A stretch of 64,000 bases of DNA from Citrobacter sp. RHB25-C09 (GTDB lineage: Bacteria > Pseudomonadota > Gammaproteobacteria > Enterobacterales > Enterobacteriaceae). Both the position numbers and the translations under genes were made by a program. Positions 50,437-60,303 of the stretch are shown piece after piece (the stretch's first letter is position 1; every line of letters begins with the position of its first letter). The stretch is taken from NCBI RefSeq assembly GCF_013836145.1, contig NZ_CP057483.1:1984001-2048000 (forward strand). Direction: 5' to 3'. Under the pieces are notes generated by a model. The model saw nothing but the letters and a program-made list of their open reading frames with translations. It did not search any database and had not been told where the DNA came from.

Positions 50437-50473
50437 GTAAGGATAGGGTAGCAAATTGAAAGGTGTGGCAAAA

Positions 50474-50510
50474 GAAGAACTTACCCTGTTGACTGAACAA
50501 CAGGGTAAGT
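50474..50510 (-). terminator. mepH terminator
   Basis: ACTTACCCTGTTG pairs with CAACAGGGTAAGT, followed on the minus strand by TCTTCTTTT. It starts at the mepH stop codon. Confidence 0.75.
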
Positions 50511-50511
50511 T

Positions 50512-51345
50512 TTATCGAATGGTTTTAGGCGTCATAACCCGACGCGCGCCCACATAGTGGCGCTGCCAGTAGTCTTCGCTGAGGGAAGTGATCTGAATTT
50601 CCTGACCGCTGCGCGGCGACTGAATGAATTTTCCGTTACCGACATACACGCCGACATGATCTGCCGTTCCACGTCCCTGAGTGCGGAAAAACACCAGATC
50701 GCCATTCATTAATTCACCACGCTTAATCGGTGCCGCGTCACGCAGGTGATACATCTCGTTTGCGGTACGTGGAATACGGAATTTCACCAAATCCTTATAG
50801 GCATAATAGACCAGGCCACTGCAATCAAAACCGGTGCGCGGAGAAGTACCGCCCCAGTGATACGGCTTACCGATCTGGCTCATCAATTTGTTCATCGCCG
50901 TCGAGGTTGCCTTTTGCATTTTTACTTTATGCGCGTCGGCAATCGTCCCCGGCATGCTGCCTTTAACCTTTACGCAATGCGGCTTACGCCCTTTGCGCGG
51001 CGTGCATTTCTCTGTCCAGGTTACCGCTGCGGTTTTCTTGACCGCAGATTTCGCTTTGCGGCTGACGGTTTTGGTTTTTTTAGTAGAAGCGGCAGTGGGC
51101 TTTTTGCTGGAAGAGACGGTTTTAGTTTTAGCAGTGGTTTTACGGGAGGGCTTGCTGGCTGTTTTACTGGTTTTATTACTGGCTCTGGCCGTTACGGTAC
51201 TTTTCTTTTTTTCAGATGCTTTTTTTGTATGTGTAACTTCAGATGTAGTGCTGGCGTGCCTTGAGCCATGTGCTGAAGGCAGAACGCAAATAGATGTAAA
51301 AAGTAAAGCACAGAGCGTGATCGAAATCCGGTTTATCCGCGCCAC
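50512..51345 (-). CDS. mepH: MepH (YdhO), murein DD-endopeptidase (NlpC/P60)
   Basis: A 277-residue exported protein. A signal peptide (CALLFTSICVLPSAHG) precedes a Lys/Ser/Thr-rich disordered stretch of about 75 residues and then the NlpC/P60 domain with catalytic FDCSGLVYYAY and the histidine in ADHVGVYVGNG. It cleaves peptidoglycan crosslinks during cell growth together with MepS and MepM. It is slightly longer than the E. coli protein (271), the difference being in the disordered linker. Confidence 0.95.
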   Translation of the reverse strand: MARINRISITLCALLFTSICVLPSAHGSRHASTTSEVTHTKKASEKKKSTVTARASNKTSKTASKPSRKTTAKTKTVSSSKKPTAASTKKTKTVSRKAKSAVKKTAAVTWTEKCTPRKGRKPHCVKVKGSMPGTIADAHKVKMQKATSTAMNKLMSQIGKPYHWGGTSPRTGFDCSGLVYYAYKDLVKFRIPRTANEMYHLRDAAPIKRGELMNGDLVFFRTQGRGTADHVGVYVGNGKFIQSPRSGQEIQITSLSEDYWQRHYVGARRVMTPKTIR

Positions 51346-51677
51346 TGGCAGTCCTCGGTTAAGGCAGGTTGAATCATACCTGCGTGTGATTTACAAAACG
51401 TTAGGATTCTAATCTATAGAAACAACGATTGTTAATAGCTTTTATTGTTAAAAATAGTGTTTCGCTACTGAGTGCAAAAAAATTCATCAGCCAAAGTGGA
51501 ATTTGATGCTCAAACCGACAATCTGTATATAACGGTGGCCTGAAGTGCTATTAGGAATGCAACTTTGGTCGTCAGACGATAAAATAGTAAACGTGATGAA
51601 AATGTTATTTTCCGATGTTGGTCTGACCCGCTACAATGTCAGTCAACTGCCGTAAAAGAAGTTAAGGAAGCAAGACA
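51346..51677. other. mepH-grxD divergent upstream region
   Basis: A 332-bp AT-rich gap with both divergent promoters. The plus-strand leader of grxD ends in GTTAAGGAAGCAAGACA before its ATG. No gene or strong structure is seen. Confidence 0.5.
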
Positions 51678-52025
51678 ATGAGCACCACTATCGAAAAAAT
51701 CCAGCGCCAGATCGCTGAAAACCCGATTCTCCTGTACATGAAGGGTTCACCAAAACTGCCAAGCTGCGGCTTCTCTGCCCAGGCTGTGCAGGCACTTTCC
51801 GCGTGTGGTGAGCGTTTTGCCTATGTGGATATTCTGCAAAACCCGGATATTCGCGCTGAACTGCCGAAATATGCTAACTGGCCGACTTTCCCACAACTGT
51901 GGGTAGATGGTGAACTGGTTGGCGGCTGCGACATTCTCATTGAAATGTACCAGCGCGGTGAGTTGCAGCAGTTGATTAAAGAAACTGCTGCAAAATACAA
52001 AACTGAAGAACCAGACGCAGAGTAA
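51678..52025 (+). CDS. grxD: GrxD, monothiol glutaredoxin (Grx4)
   Basis: A 115-residue monothiol glutaredoxin with the CGFS active site (KLPSCGFSAQAV) that binds a shared 2Fe-2S cluster with glutathione. It also carries WPTFPQLWVDGELVGGCDI. It moves Fe-S clusters and works with BolA-type proteins in iron homeostasis, a functional relative of the suf operon in the same window. Confidence 0.97.
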   Translation: MSTTIEKIQRQIAENPILLYMKGSPKLPSCGFSAQAVQALSACGERFAYVDILQNPDIRAELPKYANWPTFPQLWVDGELVGGCDILIEMYQRGELQQLIKETAAKYKTEEPDAE

Positions 52026-52038
52026 TCTGTACCCGTTT

Positions 52039-52075
52039 TAAAGGAGCTTTTCCTGTCGTCAGGAAAGCTCCTTTT
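52039..52075. terminator. Terminator between grxD and lhr
   Basis: AAAGGAGCTTTTCCT pairs with AGGAAAGCTCCTTT with one bulge. It serves the convergent grxD and lhr ends. Confidence 0.75.
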
Positions 52076-52088
52076 CACATCAATGCCT

Positions 52089-55000
52089 CTATCCCCAATC
52101 CAGCCCCTGTGGTGAACTGGTAAATCCCGCTTCCCGTAGCAGTGTAAACAGACTGGTCTGTCGTACTGGCTGATCGTTAACCTCAGTAAGCGTAAAACGT
52201 AGCCTTGGTTCGCGACGCAACGCGTCGGTTAGCGAACGGAAAATGTCAGCTGATGGCATAGCCTCTTTCTCCGTCCAGACAATCATTTTTTTTCCACCCT
52301 GGGCAAGATACAGTTTTAAAACGCCACCGCAAATGACAACAAAGGCGCCGTTACGTCGGGTAGGTGCGAGCGTTGAAGAATGGGCAGGCCAGGGCAGAAA
52401 ATTGCCCCACGGGTTTGCGGGATCAGCTGCGGACAAGCCGACGGCCGTGTAGGTCTGATTATCTTTTCCTTGAGCGGACAATTCGCGAAGCCGATCGATG
52501 GTCATTCGCTCAGCAAACTGCGCGCCACCCATCCCCTCGACGAAGCGTCCACGCAGGATACGCCCGCTATCTTCCATGCTGCGGCACAGAGTCTGCATGG
52601 CAGGGAAACCGCCGGGGATATATTCGGCAACCACGGCCTGGCGACTGATAATCCCGTAGCGGTCGAGCATATTCTCGGCGCTGGCCAGCATCCGCTCGGT
52701 ATCGCTGAGTTTTTCTGTACTCAACAGCGACCAGCGGCCGGCCAGCGCAGGCGTATTGTACGAGACAGGCATAATATGGCTTATCGGGCGGGAGGGATAA
52801 ACCGGCCGACCTCGACGCATGCGCGTTGAACGTCGGGGTTGATGCCGGGTAGAGGCGGCGGCGCGAGACAGCCCACGCAAGGGGGCCCAGATATCTGTGG
52901 TGACATAGCCCTGCCAGACCAGTCCCCAGAGCGCTTCGTGCATAAGTGCAGGGGAGATGGAATCATCGTCTAACGGGGCTTCGAATTTGCTGCGGATCAT
53001 TGTGTTGAGCTGTTGGGCAAACCAGGCACCACCACCTGACAGCACATCCAGAATAGCGCGCTGGATCGCTGAAAGTGTGTGGTTTTCGCTGCTCGCTGGG
53101 GCCAGGGTTTCGGCCAGATAGTCACGCAAATGCAGAGCGACCAGTCCGTCATCGTCACCGAGTTTCTTCTCTCCGGACCAGATAACTTCTCCGGTGGCGA
53201 GAAGTTCATCAAGCATATCCGGTGAATAGTCACGGACTCTGGCGGGTAAGATGTGACTCTCCCACAGTGACGCAGGGAGTGCGAGTCCGGCCAGTTGCTC
53301 TATGACGCGCGTTACACCGTCACTTCCTTCCAGCGTTCCGATGCCGGTTCCTGCAAAGAGTGCCGCGCTGCCGTCAGTGGTTGAGAGCACCCCCTGACGC
53401 TCCAGCAGCAGCCGTGCATAGATTTGTGCTGAAACCGGACGGGTAGCTTCTCTGGCCGCCTGCAATGAGCGAATGCGCAGCCGACGAAAAACCTCCTCGC
53501 TTACCCAGATGGCAGAGCGGATCCCTCCCGGGGTGGTAGATTCCTCTGTGCGTAGGAAAATGAGCAATCCCTGGTCCCGTAACGGCTGGAGAAGTTCATC
53601 CGCGACGACGATACCCAGCCCAAACGCTTCTGCAATCTGTGCGGTGGTGAATAACGCATGAGTACGACTGTAGCGAAGGAAAAGATCCCGCAGCGGTGTA
53701 TTTACCGGATGCAGCCACGCTTGTGGCAGGGAGGGCGGCAAGTGCACACCTAATGCATCACGAAGGCTGGTGGCATCATCCATACAGGCCAGGCGCGGAA
53801 TACCTGCAATGACGGCAACAAACACTCGCTTGTCGTCAATTAACTGCTGCAGCCAGGTGCGAATTTCGTCAGCGGTGCCCTCATGTCGCGCCGTGAGCTC
53901 ATCTTCGCTCATCGGCCCTAACTCCCGTAGGAGGTCATAAATGCCTTCAATACCCTGCGCTTTTCTGCCTGTCGCCAGACGCTGAAGTTCGTCCTCGACC
54001 TGACGGACAATAACCGGGTCGAGTAATTCCAGTGGATTGCCCTGGCCTAACAGATTGCCCAGCAACTCGCTGTCCAGTGCCAGCACCGAGGCGCGCCGTT
54101 CTGCCAGCGGCGTGTCCGTTGAATAGAGAAATTCAGCCACATAGCCAAAAAGAAGATTCGTAGCGAAGGGGGATGGCGTAGCGGTTGTGACCTCGGATAT
54201 CTGAATTTCACCGTTGTTGAGTCGCCGCATAAGCTGGTCAAGCGCCTCGAGATCGTAGACATCCTGTAGACACTCGCGGGCAGTTTCCAGAATGATGGGG
54301 AAATCAGGATATCCGGCAGCGATCTCCAGCAGTTGACCCGCGCGCAGGCGCTGTTGCCAGAGTGGGGACCGATGCCCCGGTGAACGGCCTGGGATCAGCA
54401 GGGCACGTGCGGCGCACTCACGGAATCGGGCAGCAAAAAGCGCGGTGCTGCTTACCGCTTCGCGGACAATACGCAGCAGCTTTTCCGGTTCAAACAGAAA
54501 AATAGCCGCGTCAGGCAATTTACCGTCGGTATCCGGAATTCGTGCAACGATGCCGTCATCGCTGGCAACGATAGAGGCATCTGCCCCCCACAGCGCCTGA
54601 ATACGACCGGTAACAGCCAGCGCCCACGGCGCGTGAACCCGGCGACCATACGGAGAGTGCAGCATAACGCGCCAGTCGCCCATCTCGTCCCGACAGCGTT
54701 CCAGTACCAGATGTCGACTCCACGGAAGCACGCCGGTGGCCTTCTTTTGATCTTCGATCAGCCCTTTAATATTGCTCACAACATTCGCATCGGTCAGTCT
54801 GGAAGAGACGACTTGCCCGACGTTGTCTTCGTCCATGGCATGAATAAAATCGCCAATCTGCTCACCCAGTTCGGCCGGGCGACCAACGCCTTCACCTCGC
54901 CAAAAGGGAAGACGGGCGGAACGTCCAGGTGCAGGAGTGACGATGACCTGGTCGCGGGTGATCTGCTGGATCCGCCATGAGCTGGCACCCAGCGTGATGA

Positions 55001-56768
55001 TGTCGTTGACGCGTGATTCATACACCATCTCTTCATCAAGTTCTCCCACGCGTCGTGAACCTGCCTGTTCCTCACCTTCCGGTAGCATAACGCTGAACAT
55101 ACCCCGGTCGGGGATCGTTCCGCCGCTGGTTACGGCCAGACGCTGTGCGCCAGGGCGTGCGGTCAGAAGTCCGGTTTCGCGATTCCAGATAATGCGCGGA
55201 CGAAAAACTGAGAAATCACCTGAAGGGTAGCGCCCGGCCAGCATATCCAGCGTGGCGTCAAAAGCGCTTCTTGGCAGATCTTTCCACGGCGCAGCACGTC
55301 GAACGGTGGCGAACCAGTCGTCAACGTTAAGCGCATCCATCGCCACGGCTGCGACGGTTTGTTGCGCGAGGACGTCAAGCGGATTGCGGGGCGGAGTAAG
55401 CGTTTCCAGTTTTCCGGCATACATACATTCTACAATCACGGCGGAATCTATCAGATCCCGCCGGGTTCGCGGGTAGAACAGCCCCTTTGATACACCGCCA
55501 ACCTGATGCCCGGCACGGCCTATCCGTTGCAGTCCGCTGGCAACGGAAAGCGGGGTCGCGACCTGAATTACCAGATCGACTGCACCCATATCAATGCCAA
55601 GTTCGAGGCTTGACGTCGCCACGACGCAGCGAAGATCGCCGGATTTAAGCGCTTGTTCCGTCACCGCCCGCTGTTCTTTGGACACTGACCCATGATGCGA
55701 CCGGGCAATAAATGCCTGCGCGTCCTGCGCCCGATTGCTGGTGGACCCCGAAGACGACGCATAGTGCACCGGTTCCGACTGGGGAGCGCCCGCACGTTGT
55801 ACTTGCGCCAGGTAGCGCTCGTTTAACCTGGCCGTGAGTTTTTCCGCAAGTCCGCGTGAATTGGTGAAGACAATGGTCGAGCGGTGATGAAGCACCTGCT
55901 CGAGAATACCTGACTCGATCTGCGGCCAGATTGATCCTTCTCTTCCTGAATCGTCATTCTCTTCGGTGCCGGGAGCGTCGGCAGATACGTTATCCAGGTT
56001 AGCAACGGGTGCAACAATATGGATATCCGGTTGGCGTGTGGCGGGGGGATTGACAACGGTAACCGGCCGATCTCCACCAAGAAAGGCGGCAACATCTGCA
56101 ACAGAGCGTATTGTTGCTGACAGCCCGATACGCTGCGCTGGTCTGGTGAGCAGGGCATCCAGGCGTTCGAGACTGAGAGCCAGATGCGCGCCGCGTTTGG
56201 TTCCCACTACCGCATGAACTTCATCAATAATGACGGTTTCAACGCCGCGCAACGTTTCTCTGGCGCGGGAAGTCAGCATCAGGTAAAGCGATTCAGGTGT
56301 GGTGATGAGAATATCGGGCGGGTTGCGACTGAGTTTTGCCCGCTCCTGTGTGGAGGTGTCTCCTGTGCGGATCCCCACCGCGATCGTGACCTCGGGCGCA
56401 CCGAGCTTATGACGTTCTTCGCCGATCCCGCGTAGAGGGATCTGCAGGTTGCGCTGTACGTCTGTTCCCAGCGCTTTGATCGGAGACAGATACAGGATCC
56501 GCGTGACTTTCTTTTCTTTGGCTGAAGAGGGGGTTTCTTGTCGTTGTTCGCCTTCACGAAACAGTCTGTCCAGCGCATAGAGAAACGCAGCCAGCGTTTT
56601 ACCGGAACCGGTTGGGGCAATGACTAAGGCATGTTGATTCGCACCGGTCACCTTCCACGTCTGGGACTGAACCTGCGTTGGCTGACGAAAGGCCGAGGTA
56701 AACCAGTTGCGAGTTGCCTCAGTGAATATATCCGGCAGGTGAGGTAACGATGCATTGAGTTCTGACAT
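52089..56768 (-). CDS. lhr: Lhr, large ATP-dependent helicase-related protein
   Basis: A 1559-residue SF2 helicase, slightly longer than E. coli Lhr (1538). The N-terminal helicase part has Walker A APTGSGKT, the DEVH box (TVIIDEVHAVVG), SATIR and the motif VI region QRIGRAGHQVGG. The rest is the Lhr core and C-terminal winged-helix region, reported in E. coli to include a DNA glycosylase activity. It is likely to act in DNA repair. It is read with rnt on the minus strand. Confidence 0.95.
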   Translation of the reverse strand: MSELNASLPHLPDIFTEATRNWFTSAFRQPTQVQSQTWKVTGANQHALVIAPTGSGKTLAAFLYALDRLFREGEQRQETPSSAKEKKVTRILYLSPIKALGTDVQRNLQIPLRGIGEERHKLGAPEVTIAVGIRTGDTSTQERAKLSRNPPDILITTPESLYLMLTSRARETLRGVETVIIDEVHAVVGTKRGAHLALSLERLDALLTRPAQRIGLSATIRSVADVAAFLGGDRPVTVVNPPATRQPDIHIVAPVANLDNVSADAPGTEENDDSGREGSIWPQIESGILEQVLHHRSTIVFTNSRGLAEKLTARLNERYLAQVQRAGAPQSEPVHYASSSGSTSNRAQDAQAFIARSHHGSVSKEQRAVTEQALKSGDLRCVVATSSLELGIDMGAVDLVIQVATPLSVASGLQRIGRAGHQVGGVSKGLFYPRTRRDLIDSAVIVECMYAGKLETLTPPRNPLDVLAQQTVAAVAMDALNVDDWFATVRRAAPWKDLPRSAFDATLDMLAGRYPSGDFSVFRPRIIWNRETGLLTARPGAQRLAVTSGGTIPDRGMFSVMLPEGEEQAGSRRVGELDEEMVYESRVNDIITLGASSWRIQQITRDQVIVTPAPGRSARLPFWRGEGVGRPAELGEQIGDFIHAMDEDNVGQVVSSRLTDANVVSNIKGLIEDQKKATGVLPWSRHLVLERCRDEMGDWRVMLHSPYGRRVHAPWALAVTGRIQALWGADASIVASDDGIVARIPDTDGKLPDAAIFLFEPEKLLRIVREAVSSTALFAARFRECAARALLIPGRSPGHRSPLWQQRLRAGQLLEIAAGYPDFPIILETARECLQDVYDLEALDQLMRRLNNGEIQISEVTTATPSPFATNLLFGYVAEFLYSTDTPLAERRASVLALDSELLGNLLGQGNPLELLDPVIVRQVEDELQRLATGRKAQGIEGIYDLLRELGPMSEDELTARHEGTADEIRTWLQQLIDDKRVFVAVIAGIPRLACMDDATSLRDALGVHLPPSLPQAWLHPVNTPLRDLFLRYSRTHALFTTAQIAEAFGLGIVVADELLQPLRDQGLLIFLRTEESTTPGGIRSAIWVSEEVFRRLRIRSLQAAREATRPVSAQIYARLLLERQGVLSTTDGSAALFAGTGIGTLEGSDGVTRVIEQLAGLALPASLWESHILPARVRDYSPDMLDELLATGEVIWSGEKKLGDDDGLVALHLRDYLAETLAPASSENHTLSAIQRAILDVLSGGGAWFAQQLNTMIRSKFEAPLDDDSISPALMHEALWGLVWQGYVTTDIWAPLRGLSRAAASTRHQPRRSTRMRRGRPVYPSRPISHIMPVSYNTPALAGRWSLLSTEKLSDTERMLASAENMLDRYGIISRQAVVAEYIPGGFPAMQTLCRSMEDSGRILRGRFVEGMGGAQFAERMTIDRLRELSAQGKDNQTYTAVGLSAADPANPWGNFLPWPAHSSTLAPTRRNGAFVVICGGVLKLYLAQGGKKMIVWTEKEAMPSADIFRSLTDALRREPRLRFTLTEVNDQPVRQTSLFTLLREAGFTSSPQGLDWG

Positions 56769-56875
56769 TCTCCCTGTCCCTTATGACGGTTGCGAACCTG
56801 ACCTTGTTACAGAATAGCGGGAAAAAGGGAATGTGTATTGATACTGGTCAAATATACAGTATGAGGGGGAGGGAC

Positions 56876-56903
56876 AAAAACCCGATAGCCGACGGCCATC
56901 GGG
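56876..56903 (-). terminator. rnt terminator
   Basis: CCCGATAGCC pairs with GGCCATCGGG. On the minus strand it is followed by TTTTTG. It lies just after the rnt stop and before lhr. Confidence 0.8.
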
Positions 56904-56911
56904 CCCGATAA

Positions 56912-57559
56912 TCAGGATTCTGTGGGTAGCGGTAGCGGCCAACCGCCCAGACGCTTCCAGCGGTTAACAATTTCGCAAAACAGTACGGCAGTCCTTTCGG
57001 TATCGTATAGCGCCGAGTGGGCCTGCGTTCCGTCAAACTCCATACCAGCAGCGAGGCAGGCCTTCGACAGCACCGTCTGTCCTAATGCCAGGCCACTTAG
57101 CGCTGCGGTGTCAAAAGTGACAAACGGATGGAACGGATTGCGCTTAAGTGAGGCACGCTCTGCGGCGGTCATCATAAAGCTGTGATCAAAAGTTGCATTG
57201 TGGGCAACCATGATGGCGCGGTTACAACCACTGTCTTTAATACCTTTGCGCACCATTTTGAAAATGGCATGCAGGGCGTCGTATTCACTGACCGCGCCGC
57301 GCAGCGGATTGCTCGGGTCGATTCCGTTGAACGCCAGGGCTTCTGGCTGCAAATTTGCCCCTTCAAAGGGTTCAACATGGAAATGCAGTGTCATGTCCGG
57401 CATCAGCCAGCCTTGCTCATCCATTTTCAGCGTGATGGCGGCGATCTCTAGCAGCGCATCGGTTTTGGCGTTAAACCCTGCCGTTTCGACATCAATGACG
57501 ACAGGATAAAAACCACGAAAACGGTCACACAGACCGGTAAGTTGAGCGTTATCGGACAT
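56912..57559 (-). CDS. rnt: RNase T
   Basis: A 215-residue DEDDh exonuclease with motif [21 protein letters not shown], motif II in [12 protein letters not shown] and motif III with [14 protein letters not shown]. It trims the 3' ends of tRNA, 5S and 23S rRNA as a homodimer. It is upstream of lhr on the same strand, as in E. coli, with an intervening terminator. Confidence 0.97.
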   Translation of the reverse strand: MSDNAQLTGLCDRFRGFYPVVIDVETAGFNAKTDALLEIAAITLKMDEQGWLMPDMTLHFHVEPFEGANLQPEALAFNGIDPSNPLRGAVSEYDALHAIFKMVRKGIKDSGCNRAIMVAHNATFDHSFMMTAAERASLKRNPFHPFVTFDTAALSGLALGQTVLSKACLAAGMEFDGTQAHSALYDTERTAVLFCEIVNRWKRLGGWPLPLPTES

Positions 57560-57619
57560 CAGACTCTCTTAATACGGAAAAATTGCAGCGCGCATTATGC
57601 CAAAAAATACGCTTTGATG

Positions 57620-57655
57620 CAGTAAAACAACGGGCGCAGCGGGAACTGCGCCCGG
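57620..57655 (-). terminator. gloA terminator
   Basis: CGGGCGCAG (57631-57639) pairs with CTGCGCCCG (57646-57654), followed on the minus strand by TTGTTTTAC. It ends the nemRA-gloA group. Confidence 0.75.
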
Positions 57656-57661
57656 CAGGGA

Positions 57662-58069
57662 TCAGTTACCCAGACCGCGACCAGCGTCTTTCTCTTCGAT
57701 CAGTTCGATTTTATAACCGTCAGGATCTTCCACAAAGGCGATGACCGTGGTGCCACCTTTGACCGGACCGGCTTCCCGAGTAACGTTGCCGCCGTTCTGG
57801 CGAATACGCTCACAGGCTTCAGCGGCGTTATCGACGCTCAGGGCGATATGCCCGTAGGCGTTGCCCAGATCGTATTTATCCACACCCCAGTTATACGTCA
57901 GTTCGATCACGGCTTCGTCAGTTTCTGCGCCGTAGCCTACGAACGCCAGGGAGTACTTATATTCCGGGTTTTCACTGGTGCGCAGGAGTTTCATGCCCAG
58001 CACGTTGGTATAGAAATCAATAGAACGTTGCAAGTCGCCAACGCGCAGCATAGTGTGAAGTAAACGCAT
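57662..58069 (-). CDS. gloA: GloA, glyoxalase I
   Basis: A 135-residue nickel-dependent glyoxalase I. Metal ligands are in [10 protein letters not shown] (H5), EAVIELTYN (E56), YGHIALSV (H74) and [10 protein letters not shown] (E122). The ATG at 58069 gives the E. coli length; the in-frame start 33 bases upstream is rejected. It converts the methylglyoxal-glutathione adduct to lactoylglutathione. It is grouped with nemRA, which answers electrophile stress. Confidence 0.97.
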   Translation of the reverse strand: MRLLHTMLRVGDLQRSIDFYTNVLGMKLLRTSENPEYKYSLAFVGYGAETDEAVIELTYNWGVDKYDLGNAYGHIALSVDNAAEACERIRQNGGNVTREAGPVKGGTTVIAFVEDPDGYKIELIEEKDAGRGLGN

Positions 58070-58158
58070 TGTTATCCCCTTAAAAATGGTCAAGACATTC
58101 AAACTGTTATTTTAGTATAGCGGCGTTGTTGCGCCGCTATCAATGAAGGAATTCTGTC

Positions 58159-59256
58159 TTACAGCGTCGGGTAGTCGGTGTAGCCTTCTGCGCCGCCGCC
58201 GTAGAACATCTCGCTACGTTGTGGGTTCAGCTCGGCTTTGCGCTGTAGACGGGCGACCAGATCCGGGTTGGCGATGTAATCGCGACCAAACGCGACGGCA
58301 TCAATCAATCCTTTCTCAATTAACGATTCGGCTTTTTCTGGGGTATACGCACCCGCACCGATGATGGGTCCATGGAAACGGGCACGCACTTTTTCACGAA
58401 ATGCGTCGGTGTACGGTTTACCGCCAGCCCAGTCCGGCTCAGACATATGCAGGTAAGCGATACCACGTTTACCCAGCTCTTCAATTAAGTACAAGGCGTC
58501 GGCTTCTTCGTTCGGTCCGTTATCGACATTCTGGAATGTGCCGATAGGTGAAACACGAATACCGATGCGGTCCGCTCCCCATTCCTCAATCCCGGCATCC
58601 ACCACTTCCAGTACCAGACGGGCGCGGTTTTCAACGCTGCCGCCATAGCGGTCAGTACGCTGGTTGGAGGAGGGGGAGAGGAACTGATGCAAGAGGTAGC
58701 CGTGGGCGGAGTGCAGTTCCACTAAGTCAAAACCGGCTTCGCGAGCATTAGCAATCGCCTGACGGAAATCGTTGACGATTCCTGGAATTTCTTCGGTTTC
58801 CAGTGCGCGAGGCATGGACGTCTCTGCACGTATCGGCTGCCCGTTTTCATCACGTAAAGAGGTACGGGTGCCTGCGCTGATTGCGGAAGCCGACACCGGA
58901 GCCTGGCCGCCCGGTTGCAGACTGGAGTGCGAAATACGACCGGTATGCCATAGCTGAACGGCGATGCGACCGTTTTCAGCATGCACGCCAGCGGTGATTT
59001 TTTTCCACGCGGCAATTTGCTCATCACTGTGCAGACCTGGTGCGCCAGCATAGCCTTTCGCCTGAGCGGAAATTTGCGTCGCTTCGCTGATAATCAGCCC
59101 CGCGCTGGCGCGTTGACGATAGTATTCGGCCATTAACGGTGTTGGGATGTCACCGGGTTCGATACTACGCAAGCGGGTGAGCGGTGCCATGAATACGCGG
59201 TTTGGTGCAGTAATCGCGCCCACTTTTAATGGGGTAAACAGTTTTGCAGAAGACAT
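58159..59256 (-). CDS. nemA: NemA, N-ethylmaleimide reductase (Old Yellow Enzyme family)
   Basis: A 365-residue FMN-dependent ene-reductase. FMN-barrel blocks include [20 protein letters not shown] and the active-site [16 protein letters not shown] with the substrate-binding histidine pair. It reduces electrophilic alkenes and nitro compounds. It follows nemR on the same strand with a second NemR-like site in the 57-bp gap. Confidence 0.96.
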   Translation of the reverse strand: MSSAKLFTPLKVGAITAPNRVFMAPLTRLRSIEPGDIPTPLMAEYYRQRASAGLIISEATQISAQAKGYAGAPGLHSDEQIAAWKKITAGVHAENGRIAVQLWHTGRISHSSLQPGGQAPVSASAISAGTRTSLRDENGQPIRAETSMPRALETEEIPGIVNDFRQAIANAREAGFDLVELHSAHGYLLHQFLSPSSNQRTDRYGGSVENRARLVLEVVDAGIEEWGADRIGIRVSPIGTFQNVDNGPNEEADALYLIEELGKRGIAYLHMSEPDWAGGKPYTDAFREKVRARFHGPIIGAGAYTPEKAESLIEKGLIDAVAFGRDYIANPDLVARLQRKAELNPQRSEMFYGGGAEGYTDYPTL

Positions 59257-59274
59257 AATTGCTCCAGGTTCGAA

Positions 59275-59289
59275 TAGACCGGTCGTCTA
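59275..59289. promoter_or_regulatory. Second NemR-like site between nemR and nemA
   Basis: TAGACCGGTCGTCTA resembles the palindrome before nemR, with the outer TAGAC/GTCTA arms kept and a spacer one base shorter. It lies in the nemR-nemA gap, just upstream of the nemA start. Confidence 0.45.
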
Positions 59290-59313
59290 GTCAGTAATGA
59301 AATAAAACGCCTG

Positions 59314-59913
59314 TCAAACACCAGGCGCTGCAATAATACATTTCACATGCGCCAGCGCGTTTTCAAGCGAAGACGCACTGCGCGAAATCTTGGCCTGCAG
59401 ATTTGCCCCCAGCCACAGGGCATACAGGATCTGTGCCTGTTGCAACGGCTCGCCGCTAAACGTCAGGCAACCATTGGCTCGTCCATTGTCCAGCGCCTGC
59501 GCCAGAATCGCCATAATCTGCCTCGCACCGTTGTCCATCGCAGTACGCATATCTTCTGACAGATCGCAGACCTCAGCGGAGAGCTTCACTGTCAGACAAC
59601 CGCTGATAATGCCCTGCTGGCAAAACTGATTCAGGGTTTCCTGATAATACGCAAGGATCCGGTCACGGTAGTTTCCGGCTCCCGTCTCGAAATGGACTGT
59701 CAGACGCTGATGATAAGCAGCAAAATGCCGCTCCAGCATCGCAACGCCGAACGCTTCTTTCGAGCGAAAATAGTGATAAAACGACCCTTTTGGCACTTCG
59801 GCGGTTTTAAGCAGTTCGCTCAACCCCATGCCGGTAAAGCCACGCTGCATACAGAGTCGCTCACCGGTTGCCAGCAGATGCTCGCGGGTATCGTATTCAG
59901 TTTGTTTTGTCAT
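59314..59913 (-). CDS. nemR: NemR, electrophile and bleach-sensing TetR-family repressor
   Basis: A 199-residue TetR repressor with an N-terminal HTH (GMGLSELLKTAEVPKGSFYH). Cysteine 106, the redox switch that in E. coli forms a sulphenamide bond with a lysine under reactive chlorine, is present in GIISGCLTVKLS. It represses nemRA-gloA until modified by electrophiles such as methylglyoxal. Confidence 0.96.
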   Translation of the reverse strand: MTKQTEYDTREHLLATGERLCMQRGFTGMGLSELLKTAEVPKGSFYHYFRSKEAFGVAMLERHFAAYHQRLTVHFETGAGNYRDRILAYYQETLNQFCQQGIISGCLTVKLSAEVCDLSEDMRTAMDNGARQIMAILAQALDNGRANGCLTFSGEPLQQAQILYALWLGANLQAKISRSASSLENALAHVKCIIAAPGV

Positions 59914-59920
59914 GAAAGCG

Positions 59921-59943
59921 AGTATAATAGACCAGTCGGTCTA
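59921..59943 (-). promoter_or_regulatory. nemR promoter and NemR operator
   Basis: TAGACCAGTCGGTCTA (59928-59943) is a palindrome with six-base arms. It lies immediately upstream of TATACT (minus-strand -10, 59921-59926), so a bound repressor would cover the promoter spacer. The position matches the autoregulatory NemR site. Confidence 0.75.
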
Positions 59944-60014
59944 ATGCAAGGTGGGTTGCCAGAAATCGTCTTTGCGTCTTCAATAGAGTGAAAAGCAAAG
60001 TATGAGGAGGGGAT

Positions 60015-60254
60015 GTGGCGGAGCAGTTGGAGTTTTTCCCTGTCCAGAGCCCATGCCGGGGAATTTGTCAGTCTGACGAGCGTGGTTTTTGCCGGGGATG
60101 CATGCGTAGCCGGGATGAGCGTTTTAACTGGCAAACGATGAGCGATGCGCAGAAACAAGAGGTGCTGCGGTTATGTCGACAACGCCTGCTGCGTAAAATG
60201 CGGGCAAATAAACCGGTGGAACCCGAAGAACCTCAACAGCCTTCACTCTTTTAA
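60015..60254 (+). CDS. ydhL: YdhL, DUF1289 cysteine-rich small protein
   Basis: A 79-residue protein with the DUF1289 cysteine set (SPCRGICQSDERGFCRGCMRS), probably a small iron-sulphur or zinc site. The GTG start at 60015 is supported by GAGGAGG (60004-60010) and the E. coli length; an ATG two bases earlier is in another frame. The function is unknown. It is divergent from nemR and followed by ydhF. Confidence 0.88.
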   Translation: MAEQLEFFPVQSPCRGICQSDERGFCRGCMRSRDERFNWQTMSDAQKQEVLRLCRQRLLRKMRANKPVEPEEPQQPSLF

Positions 60255-60303
60255 GGCGGTAATTGTATATACTCGGGGCAGTTTAATTCACGAGGAAGCA
60301 GTT

